Origin: Megascapheus bottae
Lineage: Eukaryota > Chordata > Mammalia > Rodentia > Geomyidae
Assembly: GCA_024803745.1 (NCBI GenBank)
Contig: JANJXV010000024.1
Coordinates: 4,620,106-4,684,105, forward strand
Reading direction: 5' to 3'
DNA: 64,000 bases
A program made the translations under genes and the position numbers. Below the pieces are notes generated by a model. That model was not told the DNA's origin and ran no database searches. It saw only the letters and a list, made by a program, of their open reading frames with translations. Shown in pieces: positions 21,871-32,349 of the stretch; within the stretch, counting starts at the first letter, position 1; every line of letters starts with the position of its first letter.

Positions 21871-23301
21871 AAAAGTTTCAATGGACAAAACTACTGGAAT
21901 GCCTAAGATAGCTCATCAAGACTAATAGATTGAAGAGCAACTGTAGTAATAAATCCTATTTCCAACAGTTATAAGCAACTGGCAAATGTATATTTAATAT
22001 TACATTGATATTGTGCTACTACATATTAAGAAATTTTATGAAATCCCAGTATTTGAAACAGTATATTAGGATAAACAGATAATAAAATGTAAGATTCTGA
22101 CACAAATCCATATGTACATGACAAAGTAGGTGTAGGAAATAGGCATAATTCAAATCAATGTAGAAGTGATGATTTATTTAATGAGAATACCAGGAAAACT
22201 GGTTTTGAAATAAGGAAAGAAATGCAATCAGGCTGGTATTATATGTTGTGTACAACACTAAACTTCAGATATATTAAGGGCCAAGATCTGGAACACATAA
22301 AGTAAGAAAATATAAGTAGATTCATCAAGATCTCATCTTAAAAGAAGGTAATAAATGACAGTCAAGGGATATTTCAAGTATTTAAAAAGAGTTAACTGTA
22401 AACATCTATAGTTATATTTTTATAAAGAAAATGGCTAACTACTAATCAAGAAAGTATAGAATTCAACTTTGATTTAATCAAATAGAAGGAAATTTCAGTT
22501 CTTTAATATTAAGAGTTGGAATGCTGTGAAGGTAATAAACAGCTATGTACTGCTGGTATGTCCATAAATTAAATCAATTTTTCCAAGAGTGATTCAGTCT
22601 TACTCTCACCTGGAAACAGATGGCAGGATAATTCAATGAGGATGGATTTATAAAGAGACTAAGGTGTGAGCCAAGGAGCTGTTACCACCCTCAGACAATG
22701 GGGACAAGGGGGAAGAAAGTAAGGCTTTTGGAACCTGGAAGGAAAATCTTGTAGACACTGTCTTGAGAGAAATGCCCTCAGTTAAGGGGTACATACATGA
22801 CCTAAGAAATCTTGCAGGGAAGGATCTATGTAAATAAATACTTGAACAAATAACCATATCACATTTCCCATCACATATTTTGTTGGGGTTTCTCACTGGA
22901 TAAACTCAACCAGCAGCTGTAGGCTCATTTGTGTAGTTCATAAAATTGGCCTTCCAGGGTGAAAAAGGCTTAAGAAAGAAGCTTTGGGAGAGGCAAGATA
23001 TGTCCTACAACTGCTATTCCACTGCTAAACGCAGCAGGAAAACTGTGGTAGACACATGCAGGTATATACAGAAGACTGTTGAGAAAACTAAGTAAAAGAT
23101 AACTCAAAATTTTATCAGCAAGGGACTAAAGGCAGGTACATATGTGATACCATAACTTTTAGCTTGTTTTAATACCATAATTGGTTTAATAAAGTAAGTC
23201 ACAGACAGGTAGCTTCTGGTTTAAACCTGTACCTTATTACACATCTTTACATTTGCTTATCATAGTTTATTGAAAAGGGAGAGGAAAAGTCTTACCAGAT
23301 A

Positions 23302-23515
23302 AGTTATTTATTTATTTATTTATTTTTGCCAGTCCTGGGCTTGAGCTCAGGGCCTGAGCAATGTCCTTGGACTTTCTCAAGGCTAGAGCTCTACCACTTG
23401 AGCCTCAGCACCACTTCTGGCTTTTTTCTATGTATGCGGTACCAAGGAATCGAACCCGGGTCTTCATGCATGCTAGGCAAGCACTTTAACCACTAAGCCA
23501 AACTCTCGGCCCAGA
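23302..23515 (-). mobile_element. IDL-Geo SINE, young subfamily
   Basis: (TTTA)n tail, then GCCAGTCCTGGGCTTGAGC. Carries the diagnostic CACTTTAACCACTAAG in the IDL box A region. Related AGATAA-TTATTT flanks look like a target-site duplication. Confidence 0.88.
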
Positions 23516-23592
23516 TAATTTATTCTTTACTTATCTTTTAGCTCCTGTTGTTTTGGATTCTGAATATATTTCTGTCAGTTTAGAGAATTTAA

Positions 23593-23846
23593 TTTTTTTT
23601 TTGTTTCTGTTTTTGTTTGTCTGTTGTGGGGCTTCACCTCTGGGCCTGGGTGCTGTCCCTGAGTTCTTCAGCTCAAGGCTACCTCCATACTCCTAGAGCC
23701 ACAGCCCCACTTCCCATTTTCTAATAATTAGTTGGAGATAAAAGCCTCATGATTTTTAGTGCCTGGGCTGGCTTTGAACTGCAATCCTCAGATCTCAGCC
23801 TCCTGAGTAGCTAGGATTACAGGCATGAGCCACCGTGCTGCACTTG
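23593..23846 (-). mobile_element. B1-Geo SINE
   Basis: Complete reverse copy ending CAGGCATGAGCCACCGTGC, in a cluster of SINEs. Confidence 0.87.
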
Positions 23847-23856
23847 AGTTTAAGGT

Positions 23857-24084
23857 TTTATTTTTTTGTGGGTCATGGGCTGGAACTCGGCCTGGGCACT
23901 GTCCCTGAGTTCTCCTGCTCAAGGCTATCACCCTACCCCTGGAGCCACAGCCTCACTTCCCATATTCTAGTGATTAATTGGCCATAAGAGTCTCTCAGTG
24001 TTTAGTGCGAATCACTGATCCTCAGATCTCAGCCTCCTAAGTAGCCAGGATTACAGGAGTGATCCCCACCCCCCACCACGCAGG
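23857..24084 (-). mobile_element. B1-Geo SINE
   Basis: Second reverse copy directly after the previous one. The B1 part has lost a segment around GTTTAGTGCGAATCACTG. Confidence 0.85.
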
Positions 24085-24101
24085 TGAATTTAGGTGTTTT
24101 T

Positions 24102-24200
24102 AAGACCAGGTAATCTAGCTCAGTGTTAAAATATGTGCTTAGCATTCACAAGACCCTGTCCTTGATTGTAAGCATTGCAGGGATGGTGATGAAGAGAGAA
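24102..24200 (+). mobile_element. Old ID-like monomer
   Basis: AATCTAGCTCAGTGTTAAAA resembles box A and CTGTCCTTGATTG a decayed box B. No Geo follows. Confidence 0.45.
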
Positions 24201-24287
24201 AAAGAATAAGAATTAAAGTGCTTTTTTAAAATTATATGCTATTATTATAGAAAATACTCGTTTTTGCAACTTGAGAAATCACATTTC

Positions 24288-24491
24288 CCTCTTTTTTTTT
24301 TTTTTTGCCAGTCCTGGGCTTGAACTCAGGGCCTGAGCAATGTCCTTGGACTTTCTTAAGGCTAGAGCTCTACCACTTGAGCCTCAGCACCACTTCTGGC
24401 TTTTTTCTATGTATGTGGTACCAAGGAATCGAACCCGGGTCTTCATGCATGCTAGGCAAGCACTTTAACCACTAGGCCAAACTCCTGGCCC
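24288..24491 (-). mobile_element. IDL-Geo SINE, young subfamily, with target-site duplication
   Basis: Nearly identical to the copy at 23302 and carries the same CACTTTAACCACTAGG diagnostic. Duplication AATCACATTTC at 24277-24287 and 24492-24502. Confidence 0.92.
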
Positions 24492-25750
24492 AATCACATT
24501 TCTCATATAGAGTAATTTTTTGTTTAATGAACTATACTACTTTTATTATAAATGTTAATGGTAGAAATTACATTCGTTGTCATTTATTGTTTATATCTTT
24601 TGTAAGAATCTTTTATATGCTCTGTAGTTTACTTAACTCTTAATCCTATAACTTTCATTATTAAATTGATTGTTTATTATATTAGCTAAGTGATAGGTAT
24701 ATAGTAAGTGCCCAATAAAGGCTAATTGTTTTACTGCGGCTGATGGTTTTCTAATGCTAGTGGCAGACGGAAATTAGAATTCAGGTCTGTCTGGCCCCAG
24801 GTTTGCTTAAAATGCTAGAATCATTTCCATATTAATGCATTTAATACCATAACCAAAAAAGCTCAGTATTTTGATTTTTCAGACTGGGAGCCAAATTTTA
24901 TATTCTATGACTTATGCAAGGGCATTGTTGGTTGATGGTAGAAATGGCTTCCTTGGTTGATTTGCATATAGGACACTTACTGAGTCTAAGAGAAGGCAGT
25001 AAACATGTTTAAGTATAGGTAAATGAGCTGTGGCAGAGCTCTAATGCCTTTACCAGTCACTGCCACTCGTGGTGAAATAGTTATTCAGATGTCTAGTCTA
25101 GGTGCCAATCTCTATACATTAGCCATTATATCACTATGTTCATTGGTCATTCCTGAGAATACGATATTCAGAAACCTGTAGTGAAGGGAACTCTCAAAGG
25201 AGACTGGCAGATAAAGATTGTCTGTTCACTGAATTCCTGATAGCTGGGAAAATGTCCTGGTAGCTGGACATTTGGGGAGGCACATCACAAGCTCATTTCA
25301 AGATACTTTAAGGAAATGAAATACACATGGTAGTTCTTACACATTTTTGCATTACCATGAGCATGATAGTTACACTTTTTACCATAAGCATGATAGATAC
25401 ACTTTAGTTGTGTTGTCTAAGAAATATTTCAGGTGTTTTAATTAATCTTATTTTGGGGATAGGAAAAACAGTACATATGCCAACACCAAATATTGGTTTA
25501 CTTGAATAAATCTTGGCTGTATGGTAAATTGCCCTTATATCTGGTCTAAATCTCTTATAAAAGATTTCACATATAAGGAACTTTGCAAATTTTCCCTTTG
25601 TTTAGGTTGTTTTTGTAGGAGGGTTTTGTAGGAAGGTTGTATGTTGAGATTAAACCCTACTCATACAGGCAACTTAAACAGAAAATTCCTTATATTCTCT
25701 AATCTGAAGTAGATAGTATCTTGAAAGTTCAAACCCTTAACACCAGTCTC

Positions 25751-26284
25751 TTATGTGTATATATGTATGTGCATTCTATTGTGTGCATGTATGTATTTTA
25801 TTGTTTGTGTGTACTCTATTGTATGTGTGTATTCTAGTGTGTATGTGTGTATATTCTATTGTGTGTGTATGTGTATTCTATTATGTGCATGCATGTATAT
25901 TATATTGCGTATGTGTGTATATTCAATTGTGTGTATGTGTATTCTATTATGTGTGTCTGTGTATATTCTTTTGTGTTATGTATGTGTATTCTATTGTGTA
26001 TGTATGTGTATTCTATCGTGTATGCATTTTAGTGTGTGTGTGTATTCTATTGCGTGTGTATGTGTATTCTATTGTGTGTGTATTCTACTGTGTGTGTATT
26101 CTACTGTGTGTATTCTAATGTATGCGTATTCTATTTTGTGTATGCATGTGTTCTACTGTGTGTGTATTCTAGTGTGTGTATATGCATGTGTATTCTATTG
26201 TGTGTATGTGTATTTTATGTGTGTATTCTATTAAGTGTATGTTATGTATATTCTACTGTATATGTATGTGTGTGGATGCATGTA
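25751..26284. repeat. GT-rich minisatellite with ATTCTATT core
   Basis: About 530 bp of units such as GTGTGTGTATTCTATT, of irregular length (roughly 14-24 bp). Open in several frames as a Cys/Val/Tyr/Leu-rich peptide, which is composition, not a gene. Confidence 0.93.
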
Positions 26285-26287
26285 CAC

Positions 26288-26443
26288 ACTACCACTTGGG
26301 CCATGCCTCAAGTCTGGGATTTTGATGGTTACATGAAGATGAAGCCTCACAGTTCCATGCCCAAACTGGCTTCAAACCCCATTCCTCTAATTCCCAGCCT
26401 CCTGAGTAGCTGGGATTATAGATGTGAGCCATGAACACCTGGC
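26288..26443 (-). mobile_element. B1-type SINE monomer
   Basis: Diverged reverse B1 (CTTCAAACCCC, CCTCCTGAGTAGCTGGGATT), with traces of Geo (CTACCACTTGGGCCATG). A 530-bp minisatellite abuts its tail side. Confidence 0.75.
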
Positions 26444-26478
26444 TCTTGCTGTTTATATTAGTAACAAAAGTATTTATG

Positions 26479-26679
26479 GGTTTTTTTTTGCCAGTTGTGG
26501 GGCTTGAATTTAGGGCCTGAGCACTGTCCTTGGACTTTTTTCTCAAGGCTAGAGCTATACCCTGGAGCCACAGCACCACTTCTGGCTTTTTTCAATGTAT
26601 GTGGTGCTGAGGAATTGAACCTGGGTCTTTGTGCATGCTAGGCAAGCAGTCTACCACTAGGTCAAACTCCCTGCCCCCT
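26479..26679 (-). mobile_element. IDL-Geo SINE
   Basis: Reverse copy from GCCAGTTGTGGGGCTTGAAT to CTACCACTAGGTCAAACTCC. Confidence 0.87.
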
Positions 26680-27179
26680 GTATTTAGGTTTTTTGATTTC
26701 AGATAAAGTATGTTTTATATGTATATTCCATTTTTTCAAATACTAAGCAGTCAGTAATTATTTAAATGACCTGATACTTCATTGCAAGTGAGTTTACCAA
26801 AATTCACAAAGTACTGGCAACAACTAAGAATTAAAAATAACTCATTAAATATCTGAATGGGATATTAACAGTAAAGTCAATCATGAGAGGCTCAATTTTG
26901 TCTAGGCATTAAATTTCATAATTCAAAATGGAGTCCATTTCTGAGGATGTCATTATTCATTCGGTTTGACAATCTGTTTTACAAATGATGAAGATGACCG
27001 AGGGAAGGGACAGGCTAATGACAAGGCTAAAATCAAGGATAACTGCTTTGTTTTACTGACTGTATTAAAGAGATTAAGGATTGCAAAAAATGGCAGCTTA
27101 CAACTATAGGCAGGGACTTCAAAAAGGAAAAAAAAAGAAAAAAGATCAATGTGTTAGATACCTAAAAATAATCATTCAT

Positions 27180-27414
27180 AGCCAGGTACTGGTGGCTCAT
27201 GCCTGTAATCCTAGCTACTCAGGAGGCTGAGATCTGAGGATTGCAGTTTAAGGCCAGCCTGGACATGAAAGTCTATGAGATTCTTATCTCCAATTAACCA
27301 TCAGAAAACAGGAAGTGGCATTGTGGCTGAAGTGGTAGAATGCTAGCCTTGAGCTGAAGAGCTCAGAGACAGCACCTAGACACAGAATTCAAGCTCCATG
27401 ACTGAAAAAAAAAG
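27180..27414 (+). mobile_element. B1-Geo SINE with target-site duplication
   Basis: GCCAGGTACTGGTGGCTCATG through the Geo end CCATGACTG and an A tail. AATCATTCAT flanks at 27170-27179 and 27415-27424. Confidence 0.9.
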
Positions 27415-28220
27415 AATCATTCATTTAAGTGAATTTAATATAAATAATGTAAACAGTTATAACAGAGCAGTTCAGAAAAGGCAAATAATACTACCTAGTG
27501 AGGTTAGTTGGTCCAGAGGTTAAGTGTCACTCTGTAAATACCTTTTTTCAAAAGTATCAAACAGTACTAAAAACTTATTTTGTCCACAGGACTGATAAAG
27601 ACAATCAGAATTTACAGGTAGAAAAATATAAGACAATACTCAAACAGCTTAGAATTAATTTAATAACTAACATGTGTCACACAAGTTCAGTATAACATTT
27701 TTATTGGCACTTGAAATAAATGTATTACTCACTGGAGGATGTGCCAAAAAGAAAATCCCCACCCTATTTCCACCCCCACAGAGCTACAAATGATTATTAA
27801 GCAGTGACAGAGAGACTTGGAGCGCAAAACAGGAGTCATCATGGTTATCTGGAATCTTTAAGAACCCAAATAGTTGTCATCATATTATAAAACTATAAAC
27901 TAGAACAACTTCCTAGTTTAAAAAATCTCATTTGTGATCTGGAGATTTGAAACTTACTGGATTCATTTTTGAGTGATAATCTGTTCAAATTTAAATAACT
28001 AATTTCCTGTATTGAGTAAATTTAATTTATTTAAAGTATGGTTCAGTTGAAATACTTTACATAAGCAGGATTTCAAAATTTTCATCCATTCTCTAAGGTG
28101 AATGCAACTTGGTTAAACATAGGCAATCTTCTCCTTTTGTTCCCAATATACTTTAGGTGCTCTTCAAATTTTCAGCATTTCATAATATTAACATAAAGCT
28201 TCTATAAAAATATTCAGCTA

Positions 28221-28488
28221 CAGGCCAGGAGTTTGGTCTAGTAGAGTGCTTACCTAGCATTCACAAAGACCCAGCTTAAATTCTTCAGACCACATCCATA
28301 GAAAAATTTTGACCTAGTGGTAGAGGTGCTTAGCTAGTATGCACAAAGACCCAGGTTTGATTTGTCAGTACCACATGTACAGAAAAAGCCAGAAGTGGTG
28401 CTGTGGTTCAAGTGGTAGAGCTCTAGCCTTGAGAAAGCCCAACAACAGTGCCCAAGCCCTGAGTTCAAGCCCCAGGACTGACAAAAAA
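28221..28488 (+). mobile_element. Trimeric SINE: IDL-IDL-Geo
   Basis: One IDL head (28221-28305, GGAGTTTGGTCTAGTAG ... CCACATCCATAGAAAAA), then a second IDL head (28306-28385), then one Geo. A single ATTCAGCTA duplication encloses the whole (28212-28220 / 28489-28497). It therefore appears to have inserted as one trimer. Confidence 0.85.
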
Positions 28489-29238
28489 ATTCAGCTAATG
28501 TTTCAGGCTTTTCAGAAAGATTCATGCTCAGTGTTCTAGGTTCAGCATTATAATAAACACAAAGCATGTATTCCAAAAGTATTGGTTAAGGGGTTTAGTA
28601 TCAGAATGGTAATAGAAACTCCTATGAGTTCACTTCCCAAAGAAACAAGTGAAGCTAGAGGAAACAATGCAATTATAACCATGTAGTCTGTAAAATGTCC
28701 TTAGAGACAAGTGCAGAAGCATTTAAGAGTATCTCTTTATACTCAGCTCTCAAAACATGGTTACCAAATCTCATCTGAAGGGGTAGGCTATGAGCTTTAC
28801 TGGTGGCAGACTCTGAAGTTAAGAACCTAAATTCTGGTGAATATGGCTGAAAAGTCAAGGACTCCTTCCTTCCACTGAGCCCCATAAGGCAGGGACAAAC
28901 CCTCCCTGTCAAACTGAAATAAAAATTGTTTTTTTTTTACTTGCTAATGATCATTTATTGAACAATTTATCATTTTCTGTGAATAAAAGAGAAAAATATT
29001 CTTAACCTCTAGATTCAGTACATAGTAAAACTCACTTTCTCAAACAGTTCTACAGCAAGAGAAACCCTTTGTTACTGAGTTAGGATAAGGAAAACTATAA
29101 CTAACAAATTTCTTAAAGCATATGAGACCATTTCACAGTCCTAGAAGGCACACATATTTCCTATCAAAGTAATGCATTTAAGCATTTCATATTTTAAAAA
29201 GACAAAACTGTACAGAATAGAAAAAAATGTACATTTTA

Positions 29239-29433
29239 GGGGCTGGGAGTTTGGCCTAGTGGTAGAGTGCTTGCCTAGCACGCACGAAGACCTAGGTTCG
29301 ATTCCCTGGTACCACAAACATAGAAAAAAAAAACCAGAAATGGTGCTGAGGCTCAAGTGGTAGAGCTCTAGCCTTGAGAAAAAGAACCCAAGGACAGTAC
29401 TCAGGCCCTGAGTCCAACCCCAGGACTGGCAAA
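29239..29433 (+). mobile_element. IDL-Geo SINE with long target-site duplication
   Basis: Canonical boxes (TTTGGCCTAGTGGTAGAG; AGGTTCGATTCC). AAAAAATGTACATTTTA occurs at 29222-29238 and at 29434-29450. Confidence 0.93.
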
Positions 29434-29683
29434 AAAAAATGTACATTTTATCTATTAAACACATTTGTAACTTTTATAATTAGATACAGTAGAACCTAGT
29501 TAATATTCACATCTAAAGAATTATCACCCAATTTAATGAAATGGACAAATAACGGTTCATTTATTTCACAAGGTTAATAAAAAGTTAAGTAATTCAAAGT
29601 AGATCAGTTAGTCTTGGAGCTAATATTGTAAGATAAAAGGTATGGGCAATATCAATTTTTAGGACATAAAAATACCACTCAGG

Positions 29684-29876
29684 AACAAGGAAAATAGCCT
29701 AGGGTAGAGTGCTTGCCTAGTATGAATGAAGCCCTGGGTTAGATTCCTTAGTACTACATTCACAGAGACAGCTGGAAGATGTGCTGTGGCTCAAGTGGCA
29801 AGAGTGCTAACCTTGAGCAAAAGTACTCAAGGACAGTGTCCAGGCCCTGAGATCAAGTCCCAGGACTGGCAAAAAC
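29684..29876 (+). mobile_element. IDL-Geo SINE, diverged
   Basis: IDL head lacks a few box A bases (AGCCTAGGGTAGAG). Geo reads CTGTGGCTCAAGTGGCAAGAG. Imperfect ACCACTCAGG / ATCACTCAGA flanks. Confidence 0.83.
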
Positions 29877-30299
29877 ATCACTCAGAGATAAGTATGAGTG
29901 ACCACAATCAGTGTTCATCATTCAAGTTACCCTGAATGATATGTATCACTGTAGGAGAAGAACTTCATGGACACAGAACCATGACCATAAATCAATATAT
30001 TCACAAAATGCATTTAGTGGGGACATTAGGTAGGCAGGCTATAACAAAGCAAGGACATCTTTCTATAGATTCCAGATGTTATATTCCAGTACTGTTAGCT
30101 ATAAGGTGAGTGAGGCTAGAGAGCTGCTAAGCTTAGATGTTCAAAGATTCGTATGTAATAGTCATAAGAATATTAGGTCAAAGATGATGAAAATAAATGG
30201 GCACTAAAAGGGTTAAAGATAATTTGGGCTCTCTACCTACAAATTTTCTTTCCAAAATCAGGATTTTTTGCTTAGCCAAAGCTACTACAGCCATCAGAT

Positions 30300-30530
30300 T
30301 ATCAATGTTGTGGCTCACGCCTGTAATCCTAGCTACTCAGGAGGCTGAAATCTGGGGATCACAATTCAAAGCCAGCCCAGGCACGAAAGTCCATGAGATT
30401 CTTATCTCCAATTAACCACCAGAAAATAAGAAGTGGCACTGTGGATCAAGTGGCAAAGCATTAGTCTTGAGCTGAAGAGCTTAGAGACAGTGCCCAGACC
30501 CCGAGTTCAAGTCCCACAACTGACACAAGA
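30300..30530 (+). mobile_element. B1-Geo SINE
   Basis: TGTGGCTCACGCCTGTAATCC, B1 monomer, Geo, A-rich tail. Confidence 0.87.
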
Positions 30531-31081
30531 ATAAATTTAGAAAAATGAAAAACTTCAACTTCGCCCCTCACACATGGCAAGCCAAGAATATTAAGGTCCA
30601 TACTGTCTTTGTTCACAGCTTACTCACAGGGCAGAGGCTCCATGCTGTGAGAAGCAGAGTTGACTACAGGCTATTGCTTCACTCAGCACCAAGAGCAGTG
30701 GCTGAGATATTTTACTCAAGGAAAAAAGCTGTTTATAAGAAAAATGGCATTCAATAGCTTAACGGTCAATTTTAACTGACAAGAAAAACAAACCTTGAAA
30801 CGATCAGTGAATGCAAACATAAATGGCTAAAAATCATGTAAATTGATAAAGGAAACAGCTAAGACATGTGTAGGACACTTTAAGTGTACTAAGATAGTAT
30901 AATGGGAGAACTAGAAATGAGCTTAAAAGAGAAAAATATTCAAAGAAATAATGGCTTAAAATTCCACATTTGGTGGAAAATTATTAAAAAACACATATCT
31001 TGGAAATGTAATTATTTCTACATATGAAAAAATGGAAAGGTTCATAAAGGCTTCAAAGCCATCAGAAGGGAATATACAGAT

Positions 31082-31228
31082 AAAGGGCTTTCTCAAGGTC
31101 AGCACTCTACACCTGATCCACAACATCATTTCCAGCTTTTTTTTTGTGTATGTGATACTGAGGAATTGAGTCCAGGGCTTGTGCATGCTAGGCAGGCACT
31201 CTACCATTAGGTCACGCTCCCTGTCCAG
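31082..31228 (-). mobile_element. IDL-Geo SINE, 3' truncated
   Basis: Reverse IDL is complete (CTACCATTAGGTCACGCTCC); Geo is shortened at GGCTTTCTCAAGGTCAGCAC. Confidence 0.78.
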
Positions 31229-31423
31229 CAATATGAATTTCTGTGCTTTGCTCAGAATCTCTCGATTAACCTCATGTTCAGCACTTTCTAGCTAGTTTCT
31301 CCTAACCTTTCCAAATTCCTCTCACAAACCAGTCCTAAAGCCTTCCATTCATAGCCAGGAATAGTCTTAGATTTGGATCCATAACCCACAGCAATGACTG
31401 TGAAAAAATACATAAGTAAAGCA

Positions 31424-31657
31424 AGCCAGGTGCTTGTGGCTCCGGCCTGTAATCCTAGCTACTGAGGAGACTGAGATCTGAGGATCAAAGCCAGCCTAGG
31501 CATAAAAGTCTATGAGACTCTTCTCTCCAATTAACTACCAAAAAACTGTAAGTGGGGCTGTGACTCAAGTGGCAGAGTATTAGCCTTGGGCTGAAGAGGT
31601 CAGGGACAATGCCCAGAGTTCAAGCCCCATAATGGACCTAAATAAATAAATAAATAG
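31424..31657 (+). mobile_element. B1-Geo SINE
   Basis: GCCAGGTGCTTGTGGCTCC start and (AAAT)n tail. It lies just downstream of the ASZ1 3' end. Confidence 0.87.
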
Positions 31658-31664
31658 GTTTATT

Positions 31665-31905
31665 TTGCTCAGTTTATAGTCTCTTGGCCCATTGTTTTAG
31701 GGCCTGAGAAGGCAAAATGCCAGGGGAGGGAAAATCTGCTGACCTCACAACAGGCAGGAAGTAGGCAGAACAATTAAGAAAGGATCAAGATACAAGACAG
31801 CCTTAAGTGCCGCCTTGACATTCCCTCCAACCATCAGCAAGGGCACCGAAGAAGAGTCTACGTTCACATATTCTGTGGGACTCTTTGTGACAAATAAAAC
31901 ACACT
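31665..31905 (+). mobile_element. Possible old interspersed repeat, class uncertain
   Basis: Begins GGTTTATTTTGCTCAGTTTA and continues with AAAATGCCAGGGG and AACAGGCAGGAAGTAGGCAG. This reminds me of a common old rodent repeat, but I cannot name the family. Confidence 0.3.
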
Positions 31906-31931
31906 TTTTAGAATATAAAGAATATCAAAGT

Positions 31932-31937
31932 TTTATT
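31932..31937 (-). terminator. Candidate ASZ1 polyadenylation signal
   Basis: AATAAA on the minus strand about 260 bp past the stop codon, in AT-rich sequence with no other clear signal between. It implies a short 3' UTR (about 31910-32196). Position and hexamer only; the cleavage site is not known. Confidence 0.5.
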
Positions 31938-32196
31938 TTGAATGTTATTCAGTTATCTTCTCACATTAAAGTATTATGGAATTTACTTCTTGATTGAAAT
32001 GAACATAAAAATATAACAAAGTATTGATAACTCAAACTGGCAAATCACTTTCTAAAGAAAAACTGTGCTTTATGTTATCATAATTTTTCTTATAAAGTAT
32101 AGGCAAAGAAATAAAGTTACTTTGGCCAAAATGATTAAAAGTGATAGTAGGATAGTTTGAATAAGATGAATAGTTAACGTAAAACAAACATCTGGG

Positions 32197-32349
32197 TTAT
32201 TTCCTCTGGAATGTTAGCTTGCAAATAAAAAGAAACAGCCCAAATCCACATACAGTAATAGCGGTCCACTTCAGAACTCTACTCTTCCATGTAGATACTT
32301 CTTCCACTAATGGTATATGAGTTGGATCATTTTCGCGTTCATTTTGCAG
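32197..32349 (-). CDS. ASZ1: ASZ1 last exon, coding part with membrane anchor and stop
   Basis: 153 bp: 50 codons and stop TAA at 32199-32197. It begins [20 protein letters not shown] and ends with a hydrophobic tail anchor ([18 protein letters not shown]) followed by TFQRK. This fits the known mitochondrial tail-anchoring of GASZ. Acceptor ATATTAG. Confidence 0.97.
   Translation of the reverse strand: MQNERENDPTHIPLVEEVSTWKSRVLKWTAITVCGFGLFLFICKLTFQRK

Larger units (their letters stand above)
11641..31900. other. Intergenic region between WNT2 and ASZ1
   Basis: About 20 kb with no supportable gene. It contains many SINEs, two minus-strand L1 3' ends (16690-17912 and 20762-21108), a 530-bp GT-rich minisatellite (25751-26284) and possible LTR remnants, listed separately. 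Nothing is recognised in 11650-12850, 13045-13630, 15130-16260, 17920-18870, 22000-23300, 24510-25750, 26690-27170, 27430-28210, 28500-29220 or 30535-31080. Confidence 0.7.

Noticed and set aside
25753..26434. Cys/Val/Tyr-rich frames of 121-159 codons
   Set aside because: Translation of the GT-rich minisatellite; no start context, domain or splice evidence.
29239..29433. tRNA-like boxes suggesting a tRNA gene
   Set aside because: The boxes belong to IDL SINE heads; no complete cloverleaf, and A-tails with target-site duplications are present. The same holds for the other IDL and ID copies.
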